Of a stretch of DNA of 64,000 bases, positions 1 through 7,892 are shown piece by piece. Location of the stretch: the NCBI RefSeq assembly GCF_001937065.1, contig NZ_MOWR01000001.1, positions 1 to 64,000 of the forward strand, written 5' to 3'. The DNA comes from Streptococcus sp. 'caviae'. Lineage in GTDB: Bacteria; Bacillota; Bacilli; Lactobacillales; Streptococcaceae. The notes beneath the pieces were generated by a model. The model did no database searches and was not told the origin of the DNA. It saw only the letters and a list, made by a program, of their open reading frames with translations. The stretch's first letter is position 1. Each line of letters begins with the position of its first letter. A program made the translations under genes and the position numbers.

Positions 1-111
1 CGCGACTCACGATTATGGTGTAGCAAGCTACGGTTTAATCGTGCGTTCCACTTGCATGTATTAGGCACGCCGCCAGCGTTCGTCCTGAGCCAGGATCAAA
101 CTCTCTTCATA
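1..111 (-). rRNA. 16S ribosomal RNA, 5' end (partial)
   Basis: The reverse complement contains the universal bacterial 16S 5' segment AGAGTTTGATCCTGGCTCAG followed by the conserved GGCGGCGTGCCTAATACATG stretch and then the variable V1 helix. The gene runs off the left edge of the window, so only about the first 111 nt are present. The mature 5' end is placed about seven bases before AGAGTTTGATC by analogy with E. coli numbering, so it may be off by a few bases. A strong promoter lies about 130 nt upstream. Confidence 0.97.
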
Positions 112-236
112 GTTTGAGCTCTCACTCATTCCTGTCACTGACAGATTTATTTCTTGACAGGTTGGTCTCCCAACCCGCACTTGGTTCGTCTTGTTCAGTT
201 TTCAAAGGGCTTCCCTCGTATTGAGGCAACTACTAT

Positions 237-265
237 ATTCTATCAGCTCAGCTCTCTTTTGTCAA
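237..265 (-). promoter_or_regulatory. rRNA operon promoter with AT-rich upstream region
   Basis: On the minus strand TTGACA and TAGAAT are separated by exactly 17 bases, a near-consensus sigma70 promoter reading toward the 16S gene. The bases upstream of the -35 box (about 266-300) are very rich in A and T, as expected of an UP element. The transcript would have a leader of about 120 nt before mature 16S. Confidence 0.85.
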
Positions 266-469
266 CACCTTTTTTTACCTTTTTTATCACTTAAATATTT
301 GGCCTCTCCATTTCCACGCTGATGAAGACCTGATGACGTAATAATTCCAGCAGTGGTCGATGGTGTTAAAGGACCTAATGAACTGTGAAGAGGGGGGGAT
401 TAAAACTGACATAACCAGTCACCCAACCACTGTGTCAAGAGTTTATTTCTATAAAAACATACTAAGATT

Positions 470-674
470 AGTAGTGAGGAAATCTCCGACGGGAGAGAGT
501 ACTCACTACTTTTTTCATTCTCAAGATGATAAAGTAGAGGTGTCTTGTTAAGTCGAGGGTTCTTTTGACGCTAGACGTCGTAATAAAAACTGGCAAGACA
601 CCTGTTTTAGGAAGAATGTTATCAAAGTATGTGGGACGCCAGACGTCGCGTATTGAAAATGACATCACTAAAAC
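470..674 (+). ncRNA. Predicted IS110 bridge RNA (bipartite loop RNA)
   Basis: Three consecutive hairpin units precede the transposase. First is a 5' stem-loop: 9-bp stem 470-478/502-510 with inner stem TCTCC/GGAGA. Second is a large loop closed by the 10-bp stem AGGTGTCTTG/CAAGACACCT (538-547/594-603). Third, directly abutting, is a loop closed by GTTTTAG/CTAAAAC (604-610/668-674). Each large loop carries at its centre the same small hairpin GACG-CYAGA-CGTC (567-579 and 635-647). This is the layout known for IS110 bridge RNAs, in which a target-binding and a donor-binding loop lie side by side between the left end and the recombinase gene. Which loop is which, and the guide bases, are inference. 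Confidence 0.65.
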
Positions 675-705
675 AAGGAATCATTCAAGACAAAGAGGTA
701 ATAGC

Positions 706-1898
706 ATGCGAGTAGTATTTGGGATTGACGTGAGTAAGGTAAGTTCAGAAGTGGCTATTCTAGTCAACGGCGAGAAGGTTCATGGCTATACCATGCCCAA
801 TGATGCCATTGGCTTTGCTCGGCTACTTGGCGATTTGAGAACCGTCCACAAGCCAGAAATCATCTTTGAAGCAACAGGTGTCTACTCTCGCCGTCTCCAA
901 GCTTTTCTAGAAGATAATGGCTATGCTTACACACGACTTAGCTAAGAAGCAACTGGATAGCTTGCGTGTACGGAAAACCGATCAAATTGACGCTGAAAAA
1001 CTGGCTCAATCTCAATTTGTGCTGAATCGTAAACCGACTTATGTCCAAGAAGAAGTCTACCAAAACTTGCGGGATCTCAGCCGTTTCTATCAGAATCTGA
1101 CTGAGGACATTGTTCGGACCAAAAATCGTCTGCACAAGGTCTTGCAGGTCGCTTTCCCTGAATTGGAAAATATCTTGTCAACACCAACTGGGGAACAATA
1201 CTGGAACTTAGTTACTGCGTTTCCTTGCAAGGACTTCGTGCTTGAGGTAGGCAAAGATGAGCTCTCGGAGAGCATCCTTCAGTCCACTTCAAAACGGATT
1301 TCTGATAAGCGTGTCGCTTACTTAGCAGAGAAGCTGACAGCACTAGCCAATCAGTCTTATTGTGCCGTTAAGAAAACCTCTCCAATGTTCGAAGAGATCC
1401 GTTACTATGCAAAAGAATTGCTTAGACTTTCTGAAAAGAGACAAACAATCTTAGACGAAATGGTAGAACTAGCTCAACCCTTACCTGAGTATGAGATCCT
1501 TCTCTTCTATTCCTGGTATCGCTGAAACAACTGCAACAAGCATTATTGGTGAACTCGGTGACATTCGTCGGTTTCATTCTGCCAATCAAATCAACGCCTT
1601 TATCGGCATTGATCTTAGGCACTATGAATCTGGAAATTTCCTCGCTAAGGAACACATTACCAAACGCGGCAACCCTTATGCCAGAAAGATTCTTTTCAAA
1701 TGCATTCACAATATCGCTTCAGCCAGTCACACCAATCCTTGCCATATCGCAGACTTTTATGAGAAACGAAAAAGACAATCGCAAACGACTTCAACTAAGC
1801 CGCACACGATTGCCTCCATACATCGTCTCATTCGGACAATGTATTACCTCATAACGCATAACAAACTTTACGATTATACTTCAACCAAAAATCAATAA
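706..1898 (+). pseudogene. IS110-family transposase, two frameshifts
   Basis: The start has a good ribosome site (AGAGG, 9 bases upstream). The N-terminal part begins FGIDVSK, the first catalytic Asp region of the DEDD (RuvC-like) domain, and includes the EATG motif. Reading shifts frame near 935-945, where a few codons around the usual NPLxAKKQLD junction are missing. It shifts again near 1510, where one extra base sits in the run before SIPGIAETTA. The last frame carries the Transposase_20 domain with SIPGI, FIGID and KRGNPYARK. Put together the three pieces give a nearly full-length IS110 protein of about 395 residues. With two frame breaks it is probably not functional in cis, though the intact remainder suggests recent decay. 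Confidence 0.9.
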
Positions 1899-1920
1899 AG
1901 GGGTTATGCACTATTATTGT

Positions 1921-1955
1921 AACACCTTATCAAAAAAATCACAAAATAAGGTGTT
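1921..1955 (+). repeat. Inverted repeat after the transposase (terminator-like)
   Basis: AACACCTTAT and ATAAGGTGTT form a perfect 10-bp stem with a 15-base A-rich loop, followed by GTTTTAG. It may terminate the transposase transcript or belong to the right end of the element. The T tract is short, so termination is not certain. Confidence 0.45.
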
Positions 1956-2077
1956 GTTTTAGTGTACACTTTTTAGATTTAAACAACTTAAAAAGATACA
2001 GTAGACTTTAAACATCTACTATATCTTTAAAAAATAGTTCTCAAAACCGTTGATAGACTTGACAAATGGTAGAAAAA

Positions 2078-2105
2078 GAATCCGAGATACTAGCATCTCG
2101 GGTTC
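2078..2105 (-). terminator. Rho-independent terminator of the TcaA-like operon
   Basis: On the minus strand an 11-bp stem (GAACCCGAGAT pairing with ATCTCGGATTC, one wobble) is followed by TTTTT. It lies 55 bases beyond the stop of the TcaA-like gene. A T-rich run on the other side means it could also stop plus-strand transcription coming from the insertion sequence. Confidence 0.8.
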
Positions 2106-2159
2106 AAGAAGACATTTTTTTAAATAAAGAAATAATTTTTCCTAGATTGCAGTGATTTT

Positions 2160-3857
2160 TTAGTCTACCGTATTTTTAGTGCTTAGAACACTTGATTTGC
2201 CATTGCCGGAAGTAATGCGGTAATCATCATAAGTACTATAAGAATAGCTGTCATCCTTTTTGTCATCGCCAACATATTCAACAAGAGCTGACCATGATAA
2301 CTTTTGAATGATGTCTCCTGATGAGTCGTGTTCTGAGTTATAGCCATAGTAAAAATCATAGATTACCGTAAATTCAACCGAAAAGGTTGTTGGTCCGGTT
2401 TGAGTCACCTTGGTAACATCAACATCGCTAAATGTGATGGAGTCCGCACTTCGATTTTTAGCACCGGTGGTATTCGTATCTATCGTATTTTTGACATCTT
2501 GATAGAATTTGTTATTGTTTCCGCCGGTAAACACATCATCCAGATCATCCGGTGTTGTTTGTGAAGAAGCATAGGAACTCATTTTGCGGTAAGCTTCTGT
2601 AATCAGTGAATCCGCAGTATCACGGTCAAGAACACCGTCGGCATCCAGAGTAACGGTATCGCCATCATAGATATCTTCTATTGACTGTGTTTCGGATTTC
2701 AGGGGCGATTTCCCGGGGAATGATTTTTGAACATAAATCTTGGAAGCATCTGTGACCGCTAATTTTGAAACTTTATATTTGCCATCATGCAGTTTGCCGA
2801 TTTTTCGGCTGCCTACATACAAATCACCATCAGTAAGATTACTGTTAACCTGAAAACTGAGATATTTTACATTTAAATTAACTTTTACATTATTGGTAAT
2901 CGTTTCCTCGGATGAAACTTCAAGTTTCTGACCGGATATTACTCCTTTAGCAAGGAAATTATAGGTTCCCGGATAAAGCCGTGACAGTGTTTTAGTGTAA
3001 GAATCGCTGTCAGTTTTGGCAATTCTCTTATGATTAACAAATAATTCCAAACCCTTGGTGTTGACAGATACTGTGGCTGAAACAGGTTTGACAGCAACAC
3101 GCCAGTCAGGGAAAACAAGGAACTTTCTGCCCACATTTTTCAGCTGCCGGTAATCAGACATAAGGTCATCCATCTTCAGCGTCCTGTTTTCCTCAGAATT
3201 TCTATAAGTTAATTCTGATTTTTTGATTGGCTTTTCAGTATCACTCCATACTTCAAATGCCAGGGCTTTAGTAAAACTATGATTGGCAGCTTTCAGATAC
3301 CTTTCGGCGACAGCTTCACGTGAAAAATACTGATTGCCATAGATATATCCTGCTCCAAGCGCCAGTAAAAGAAGGATCATTAGCGCAGCTAACATTTTCT
3401 TACCTTTTGACCAAGACTTTTCAGCTGGTTTTGCCGGCTGACTGATGGGCTTAGTCTCTGCCGATTGGCTGATTTTAGCTACATCAAAATGCTGACTTTT
3501 CGCAAAAAGGAATTCATCCGGAGTTGGCTTGCGGCCAAACTGTTTTTCAAAAGCCTGTACCCACAATTGTTTAGGGAGCTTTTTAGCACCAGCAGCAGGT
3601 GATTTTGATGCATGGACTTTCTCTGTTCCTTCACCTTCAGATTCAGCAGAAGCTTTGCCGGCTTCATTTAAATTTTCCACAGGAACGGCTGGAGAATTTA
3701 TCTCCGAGGATTCTGCTGTACCTAGAGGGACATGTGCTATTTTCTTAATATCTTTTAAATCAAAATCAGCCTTTTTGCCTTCTAAAAACTCTTGTGCGGT
3801 CGGCTTACGGCCGATAACTTTTTCAAATAATTCTACCCATTTTTCTTTGCTTGCCAT
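2160..3857 (-). CDS. TcaA-like membrane protein with duplicated N-terminal motif
   Basis: 565 residues, one membrane helix. Residues 7-26 and 99-118 each carry the same short module, W-V-x-x-F-E-x-x-x-G-R-K-P-T-x-x-E-F, separated by an Ala/Glu/Ser-rich linker. A single membrane segment follows at about 155-174, with Lys residues just before it. The large remainder is extracytoplasmic and resembles the repeated domains of TcaA/YvbJ-type proteins of Firmicutes (beta-rich modules such as LFVNHKRIAKT and DLYVGSRKIGKL, then an NTF2-like C-terminal domain). TcaA relatives usually start with a zinc ribbon; here the duplicated module takes that place. The start has a weak AGGAT site. The gene sits 15 bases after another membrane protein sharing the module, so the two are probably one operon. 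TcaA has been tied to envelope stress and glycopeptide response in staphylococci; the role here is unknown. Confidence 0.7.
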   Translation of the reverse strand: MASKEKWVELFEKVIGRKPTAQEFLEGKKADFDLKDIKKIAHVPLGTAESSEINSPAVPVENLNEAGKASAESEGEGTEKVHASKSPAAGAKKLPKQLWVQAFEKQFGRKPTPDEFLFAKSQHFDVAKISQSAETKPISQPAKPAEKSWSKGKKMLAALMILLLLALGAGYIYGNQYFSREAVAERYLKAANHSFTKALAFEVWSDTEKPIKKSELTYRNSEENRTLKMDDLMSDYRQLKNVGRKFLVFPDWRVAVKPVSATVSVNTKGLELFVNHKRIAKTDSDSYTKTLSRLYPGTYNFLAKGVISGQKLEVSSEETITNNVKVNLNVKYLSFQVNSNLTDGDLYVGSRKIGKLHDGKYKVSKLAVTDASKIYVQKSFPGKSPLKSETQSIEDIYDGDTVTLDADGVLDRDTADSLITEAYRKMSSYASSQTTPDDLDDVFTGGNNNKFYQDVKNTIDTNTTGAKNRSADSITFSDVDVTKVTQTGPTTFSVEFTVIYDFYYGYNSEHDSSGDIIQKLSWSALVEYVGDDKKDDSYSYSTYDDYRITSGNGKSSVLSTKNTVD

Positions 3858-3872
3858 AGTATCATCCTATAT

Positions 3873-4955
3873 TTAATATAATTTTGTCAATGAATCTTTG
3901 ATGCCGTCCAGTCCGCCTAAGAGATTGGCTGCAATTGATTTAGTCGTGAAGAAAATAATCAGCATAAAAACAAGCAATGCAAGCAGGCGCACATAAAAAT
4001 TGTTTAGACTTCCCAGCGAAACCTTGATATTTGCTAAAAAGGCTACAATCAAAACAGCCAAACTAACAACACTTAAGAGAGCTAAATATATAAATACAGT
4101 TTGAATAGAGCGAATAGCCGGTACTTCTTTAATCAAATGCGAAACCGATGACAGCCCTTCAAAAGGATCAGAACCGACAGAACTAAAAGATGATACGATT
4201 TGATAGGAATATCTGCTGGACACAACCAACTTATTTGAAGTTAAGAAAGTCAGCAAAAAGATAAGCAGGTTAAGCACTGCTAAAAGCGGTGTGTAAGCAA
4301 TAAGTTTTCCCCATAAGAAAGTCACTTTTTCTTGGGATTTAGCAGCAAATTTATGAATTAAAGCCGGCACAGCAGTTACGATAACATAAGCAATGAAAAC
4401 AATAACTGCAACCACTATTATCTTACTGAGACCAAAATTGGTACGTACAGCATCTTCAACAACCGAAAAAGCTTCCGGCTCATTAATTTTAAAACTCTCA
4501 CCGCCGATGGTCATATTAATAATTGAGGTAAAAATTCTATTAATATAGTTGACTAAACCAGCAGCCAGAAAAAGCGCTGCAAGAGCCAGTGTCACCAGTC
4601 CATAAGCAAGCTGACTGTTTGATGACTGCGCCTCCGGTCTTTTTAGGCCTTCCCAAAACCAAACAAAATAACTTTTCCCCTTTTTCTTTAACTGTTCAAC
4701 CTGCTGATGCGATTCTGTCTGAGCCTTAGCCTGATTTGCAGCAAGTTCCTGCTCAAGCTGTGAACTTTGGGCTGGCTCAGCTTCAGCTGCTTCTGTCACT
4801 CTTTGGTCAGACTCTTGAACCAGTTCGCTTTTTTCAGCATCAGTTTCGGCAGCATTCTGAAATTCTCCGGCAGCCAGAGCCTCTGCAACCTCTCTGGCAG
4901 ACGGCTCACGTCCATTGATGGCCTCAAAATAATCCACCCAGTCTTCCTTATTCAT
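3873..4955 (-). CDS. Multi-pass membrane protein with the shared W-V-F-E-GR-P motif
   Basis: 360 residues. Residues 5-24 hold one copy of the W-V-x-x-F-E-x-x-x-G-R-x-P-S-x-x-E module also found twice in the next gene. A Gln/Glu/Ala-rich, probably coiled or disordered cytoplasmic stretch (about 30-100) follows, then about five hydrophobic segments (roughly 118-140, 178-202, 223-243, 284-308 and 320-342). I do not recognise an enzymatic motif; it resembles uncharacterised streptococcal membrane proteins. It is the first gene of a two-gene operon with the TcaA-like protein, preceded by a clear promoter and an AAGGAG ribosome site, so the two proteins probably work together at the membrane. Confidence 0.7.
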   Translation of the reverse strand: MNKEDWVDYFEAINGREPSAREVAEALAAGEFQNAAETDAEKSELVQESDQRVTEAAEAEPAQSSQLEQELAANQAKAQTESHQQVEQLKKKGKSYFVWFWEGLKRPEAQSSNSQLAYGLVTLALAALFLAAGLVNYINRIFTSIINMTIGGESFKINEPEAFSVVEDAVRTNFGLSKIIVVAVIVFIAYVIVTAVPALIHKFAAKSQEKVTFLWGKLIAYTPLLAVLNLLIFLLTFLTSNKLVVSSRYSYQIVSSFSSVGSDPFEGLSSVSHLIKEVPAIRSIQTVFIYLALLSVVSLAVLIVAFLANIKVSLGSLNNFYVRLLALLVFMLIIFFTTKSIAANLLGGLDGIKDSLTKLY

Positions 4956-4992
4956 GTCAATCTCCTTACAAAAATATTACATAATAAAATAA

Positions 4993-5021
4993 ATTATAGC
5001 ATGACATTTTTAATCTGACAA
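4993..5021 (-). promoter_or_regulatory. Promoter of the two-gene membrane protein operon
   Basis: Minus-strand TTGTCA and TATAAT are separated by exactly 17 bases, about 38 bases upstream of the first start codon, with an AAGGAG ribosome site between. Confidence 0.8.
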
Positions 5022-5181
5022 GGTGATAACAGCAGTATCTAAGCGGGTTTTCGCCATCCCTTCAAAGAAAATAAGCTATGATTTTATCCCTGTCAATCTC
5101 ATTTAAATAACTGCCGGTTTCAACCTTTCTCCCAGTTGGCAACCGATGGGCAGCTGAGCTCATGTGTGGTAATAAATCATA

Positions 5182-5212
5182 TAAAAAGGCCGGAACCCTC
5201 GGTTCCAGCCTT
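5182..5212 (-). terminator. Rho-independent terminator of hpf
   Basis: On the minus strand AAGGCTGGAACC and GGTTCCGGCCTT form a 12-bp stem with a 3-base loop followed by TTTTA, 16 bases after the hpf stop. Confidence 0.88.
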
Positions 5213-5227
5213 AATGACTGTCATATT

Positions 5228-5776
5228 TTATTTAGCTTCAATAACACCTAGATTTCCGTCTTCACGGCGATAAAGGACATTGGTTGTGTTGTCATTAGCA
5301 TCTGTGTAGATAAAGAAGTCATGTCCCAAAAGATCCATTTGCAGACGGGCTTCTTCAATATCCATTGGCTTCAATGTAATATTTTTTGTTCTCACAACTT
5401 TTACTGCTGGTGTTTCTTCAATTTCTTCTGCTTCAAACTCAGTTGTAAAAACATGAGATGCCGGTTTCTTCTCACGGTGTTTCTTAGCAATTTTTGTTTT
5501 ATTCTTGCGGATTTGACGTTCAATCTTATCAACAACTAAATCAGTTGACCCATACATATCCTGAGAAATATCTTCGGCACGAAGAGTGACTGAATCGAGA
5601 GGAATAGTAACCTCAACCTTAGCCGTTTTTTCGCGATATACTTTTAGATTGACGCGCGCATCTAATTCTTGATCCGCATTAAAATACTTTTCGATTTTTT
5701 TGAGTTTAGACTCAACATAGTTGCGAATCGCATCTGTTACTTCAATGTTCTCGCCACGAATACTATATTTAATCAT
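5228..5776 (-). CDS. hpf: Ribosome hibernation promoting factor, long form
   Basis: 182 residues, the length typical of the long HPF of Firmicutes. The N-terminal domain (about 1-105) has the conserved start MIKYSIRGENIEVTDAIRNY and a Lys/Arg-rich helix that binds the decoding centre of the 30S subunit. The C-terminal domain (about 125-180) carries the KPMDIEEARLQMDLLGHDFF segment that dimerises to pair two 70S ribosomes into an inactive 100S particle in stationary phase. A charged linker with EIEETP lies between. The ribosome site AGAGG and an upstream promoter are clear. It is monocistronic, ending at a strong terminator, and lies downstream of the competence genes comFA/comFC, as in other streptococci. 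Confidence 0.95.
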   Translation of the reverse strand: MIKYSIRGENIEVTDAIRNYVESKLKKIEKYFNADQELDARVNLKVYREKTAKVEVTIPLDSVTLRAEDISQDMYGSTDLVVDKIERQIRKNKTKIAKKHREKKPASHVFTTEFEAEEIEETPAVKVVRTKNITLKPMDIEEARLQMDLLGHDFFIYTDANDNTTNVLYRREDGNLGVIEAK

Positions 5777-5823
5777 AAGCTACCTCTTTTCTTACGCTTT
5801 AGATAAGCGCTTTCTTCATTATT

Positions 5824-5851
5824 ATTATATCGCTTTCATGAAAATTTGCAA
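5824..5851 (-). promoter_or_regulatory. hpf promoter
   Basis: Minus-strand TTGCAA and TATAAT are spaced by 16 bases about 50 bases upstream of the hpf start. A perfect -10 with a 4/6 -35 supports independent transcription from comFC. Confidence 0.7.
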
Positions 5852-5860
5852 GCTTTTTTG

Positions 5861-6523
5861 TCATCGTGCCAAAGAAAAGGACTTTATTGTTTTCACGCCG
5901 TTTTCACGCAATAGCTGACTGGCCAGCTGAATAGTGGCACCTGTAGTGTAGATATCATCCACTAAGATAACCTTAGCAGGTAATGCTTTAACCTTTCTTA
6001 AATAAAAAAATTGCTGGCTGGACAGCCTCTCCTCACGTGTTTTGTTCGATTGCTTCATACTGTCCTTTTTTCCTAATATTTGGCTGTAGGGTAATTTTGC
6101 CTCATCTAAAAAAGCTTCTACCTGATTAAATCCGCGGCTGCTTAAGCTGGAGCGGCTGAGGGGAATAGGAACCAAAGTATAGCCCTGCCTGTTTCTCAAA
6201 GCTTTCTTGACAGGCCTCGCAAAAACCTTCCTTAAGAGATAATCTCCTTGGAACTTATACGTGCTAAAGTAATCTTTCATGGCTTGATTGTAACAAAAGA
6301 GAGCTCTGTGGTTGACCGCCTGTCCCTTGCTTTGCCAGTAAAGGCAGTCCTGACAATAAGTAGTCATATCATTTTTACAGCAAGCAGGACAATGGCTGTC
6401 CGAAATACGCTGAAACTTAGCAAAACAGCTGGAACAAACCGCTTCTTGGCCAGCACTCAGGAAAAAGACAGAAGAAAAGCTCAGACTCCTTTCAAAAGGT
6501 GACTGGCATAGCAGACAATTCAT
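5861..6523 (-). CDS. comFC: Late competence protein ComFC, phosphoribosyltransferase fold
   Basis: 220 residues. The N-terminus is Cys-rich (C3, C6, then CSSC at 30-33 and CPAC at 45-48), fitting a zinc ribbon. The C-terminal half is a PRTase-like domain with the PRPP-binding motif VILVDDIYTTGAT at about 185-197. ComFC is a cytoplasmic protein that partners the ComFA ATPase during uptake of single-stranded DNA in natural transformation. The start codon overlaps the stop of comFA by 4 bases, so the pair is translationally coupled. Confidence 0.93.
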   Translation of the reverse strand: MNCLLCQSPFERSLSFSSVFFLSAGQEAVCSSCFAKFQRISDSHCPACCKNDMTTYCQDCLYWQSKGQAVNHRALFCYNQAMKDYFSTYKFQGDYLLRKVFARPVKKALRNRQGYTLVPIPLSRSSLSSRGFNQVEAFLDEAKLPYSQILGKKDSMKQSNKTREERLSSQQFFYLRKVKALPAKVILVDDIYTTGATIQLASQLLRENGVKTIKSFSLAR

Positions 6524-7821
6524 GTAAAACCTCCCCTTCGATTCATTTCTTTAATTTCGGAAATGGCCATTTTTATTGCCTTGTTAAGACCATTATGGAA
6601 AAAAATCAAGGTTCCTGTCGGCCGATCTGCTGAGCGTCCGACCCGGCCGGCAATTTGTATCAAGGCTGTCTTGGTGAATAAACGGTGGTTAGCCATCATT
6701 ACAAAAACATCAATATTTGGAAAGGTGACGCCTCTTTCTAAAATGGTTGTTGATACCAAAATTTGAATCTGGCCCTTTCTGAAGCCATCAACCTTTTCTA
6801 AGCGGTCCGGGCTTAAACTGGAAACAAAACCAATGGATTCGTTTGGAAAATATTTTTTCAGAGCTTCTGTAAAAAGTATTCCCAATTCGATATGCGGAAA
6901 GAAAATCAGCAGAGGAAAGCGGCTCTGCCGCTGCTTGCGAACATAGCTTAAAAAGCGGACTGGCAGCTTTTGCCGGTCTAATTTTTCCAGAGAAAAAGCC
7001 AGCCAAACATTCTGAGGTACAACCAAGGGTTTAGCGTGAAAACGTCTGGCTAGGTGCAGCTGTTTTAATTTACCCTGCTTGATCTGCCTGTCCAGCTTAT
7101 CAGTAGAAGTGGCTGTTAAATACACCTTGACACCGTCAGATTTTAGGCAGCGATTTAGAGCATAGTGCAGCATTTTGTTATCAACAAATGGGAAAGCATC
7201 AACCTCATCTACAATTAAAAGGTCAAAAGCCTGATAAAATCTTAAAAGCTGATGAGTCGTCGCAATCACTAAGGGACTGCGTTCATAAGCTTCTGATTGA
7301 GCATGCAGCAAGCTAATTGGGCAAGAAAAATCACGGCTTAAACGTTTATACAGCTCCAAGCAAACATCAACCCGAGGGCTGACCAGTGCAGCTGCCTTCC
7401 CCTGTCTGAGAATATCATCCAGCGTTTCGTAAATCATTTCGGTCTTTCCGGCCCCAGTAACGGCGTGAACAAGTATATTTTCTTTATTTTTGACAGCTTC
7501 TCTGAGACCGTCTGAAACGTCCTGCTGAAAAGGAGTCAGCTGCCCCTGCCAATTCAAGGCCTGAATTTCAGGGAATGCCTGCTGCTCAAAGTAAAACAGT
7601 TTTTCTTGGCTGCTGATACGGCCAAAGACCAGACAGCCTCGACAGTAAACAGAACCGTCAGGCAGAGTGTTTTCAGAGCTGTTTTTGCTGCCGCAGCGGT
7701 TGCAGATAAAATAAGGAAATTTCTCTGTCATAGCCGGCATACTTTGGGCATGCTTTTTTAACCTGTCATCTAACTGGCTTTCTGTCCACAAACGCCCATA
7801 ATAATTTTTTAAATCCTCCAT
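6520..7821 (-). CDS. comFA: DNA translocase ComFA (competence helicase)
   Basis: 433 residues from the ATG; a TTG one codon earlier is less likely. A four-Cys zinc site (C40, C43, C60, C63) precedes a superfamily 2 ATPase core: Walker A VTGAGKTE near 118-126, DEVD near 205, TATS, and a C-terminal helicase domain with the QIAGRVGRSADR motif VI. In naturally competent Firmicutes ComFA is the cytosolic ATPase that helps pull incoming single-stranded DNA through ComEC. A near-consensus ComX (sigma X) box lies just upstream. The divergent YigZ gene starts about 70 bases away. Confidence 0.94.
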   Translation of the reverse strand: MEDLKNYYGRLWTESQLDDRLKKHAQSMPAMTEKFPYFICNRCGSKNSSENTLPDGSVYCRGCLVFGRISSQEKLFYFEQQAFPEIQALNWQGQLTPFQQDVSDGLREAVKNKENILVHAVTGAGKTEMIYETLDDILRQGKAAALVSPRVDVCLELYKRLSRDFSCPISLLHAQSEAYERSPLVIATTHQLLRFYQAFDLLIVDEVDAFPFVDNKMLHYALNRCLKSDGVKVYLTATSTDKLDRQIKQGKLKQLHLARRFHAKPLVVPQNVWLAFSLEKLDRQKLPVRFLSYVRKQRQSRFPLLIFFPHIELGILFTEALKKYFPNESIGFVSSLSPDRLEKVDGFRKGQIQILVSTTILERGVTFPNIDVFVMMANHRLFTKTALIQIAGRVGRSADRPTGTLIFFHNGLNKAIKMAISEIKEMNRRGGFT

Positions 7822-7830
7822 CAATTTTAT

Positions 7831-7838
7831 TATTCGTC
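7831..7838 (-). promoter_or_regulatory. Candidate ComX (cin) box for comFA
   Basis: The minus strand reads GACGAATA within TTTTGACGAATAATAA, matching 7 of 8 bases of the streptococcal late-competence box TACGAATA. It is unusually close to the start: the box ends 9 bases before the ATG, so the transcript would have almost no leader. Confidence 0.5.
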
Positions 7839-7892
7839 AAAAGTTATAAAAACCGGCTTGCACCTTTTCAAAAAAATGTGTACACTTTGTCT

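Larger units (their letters stand above)
361..1960 (+). mobile_element. IS110-family insertion sequence, decayed (ends approximate)
   Basis: The unit consists of a structured non-coding stretch, a transposase of the IS110 family (DEDD N-terminal domain, Transposase_20 C-terminal domain) broken by two frameshifts, and a short 3' tail. IS110 elements lack conventional terminal inverted repeats and generally leave no target duplication, so the ends cannot be fixed from one copy. The left limit is somewhere between the rRNA promoter region and the first hairpin; the right limit is shortly after the transposase stop. It sits directly upstream of the rRNA promoter, pointing away from it. Confidence 0.7.

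Noticed and set aside
470..516. Hairpin followed by six T read as an ordinary rho-independent terminator
   Set aside because: It could terminate, but no gene lies upstream on that strand, and it is aligned with two further stems in the order expected for an IS110 bridge RNA. Kept as the 5' stem-loop of that RNA, with the terminator reading still open.
360..551. A 63-codon plus-strand frame before the IS110 transposase
   Set aside because: It crosses the first bridge RNA hairpin, has no ribosome site and no recognisable protein features; the RNA structure explains the sequence better.
5861..7821. Competence pseudogenes
   Set aside because: comFA and comFC both have complete motifs and overlapping ends; no sign of decay.
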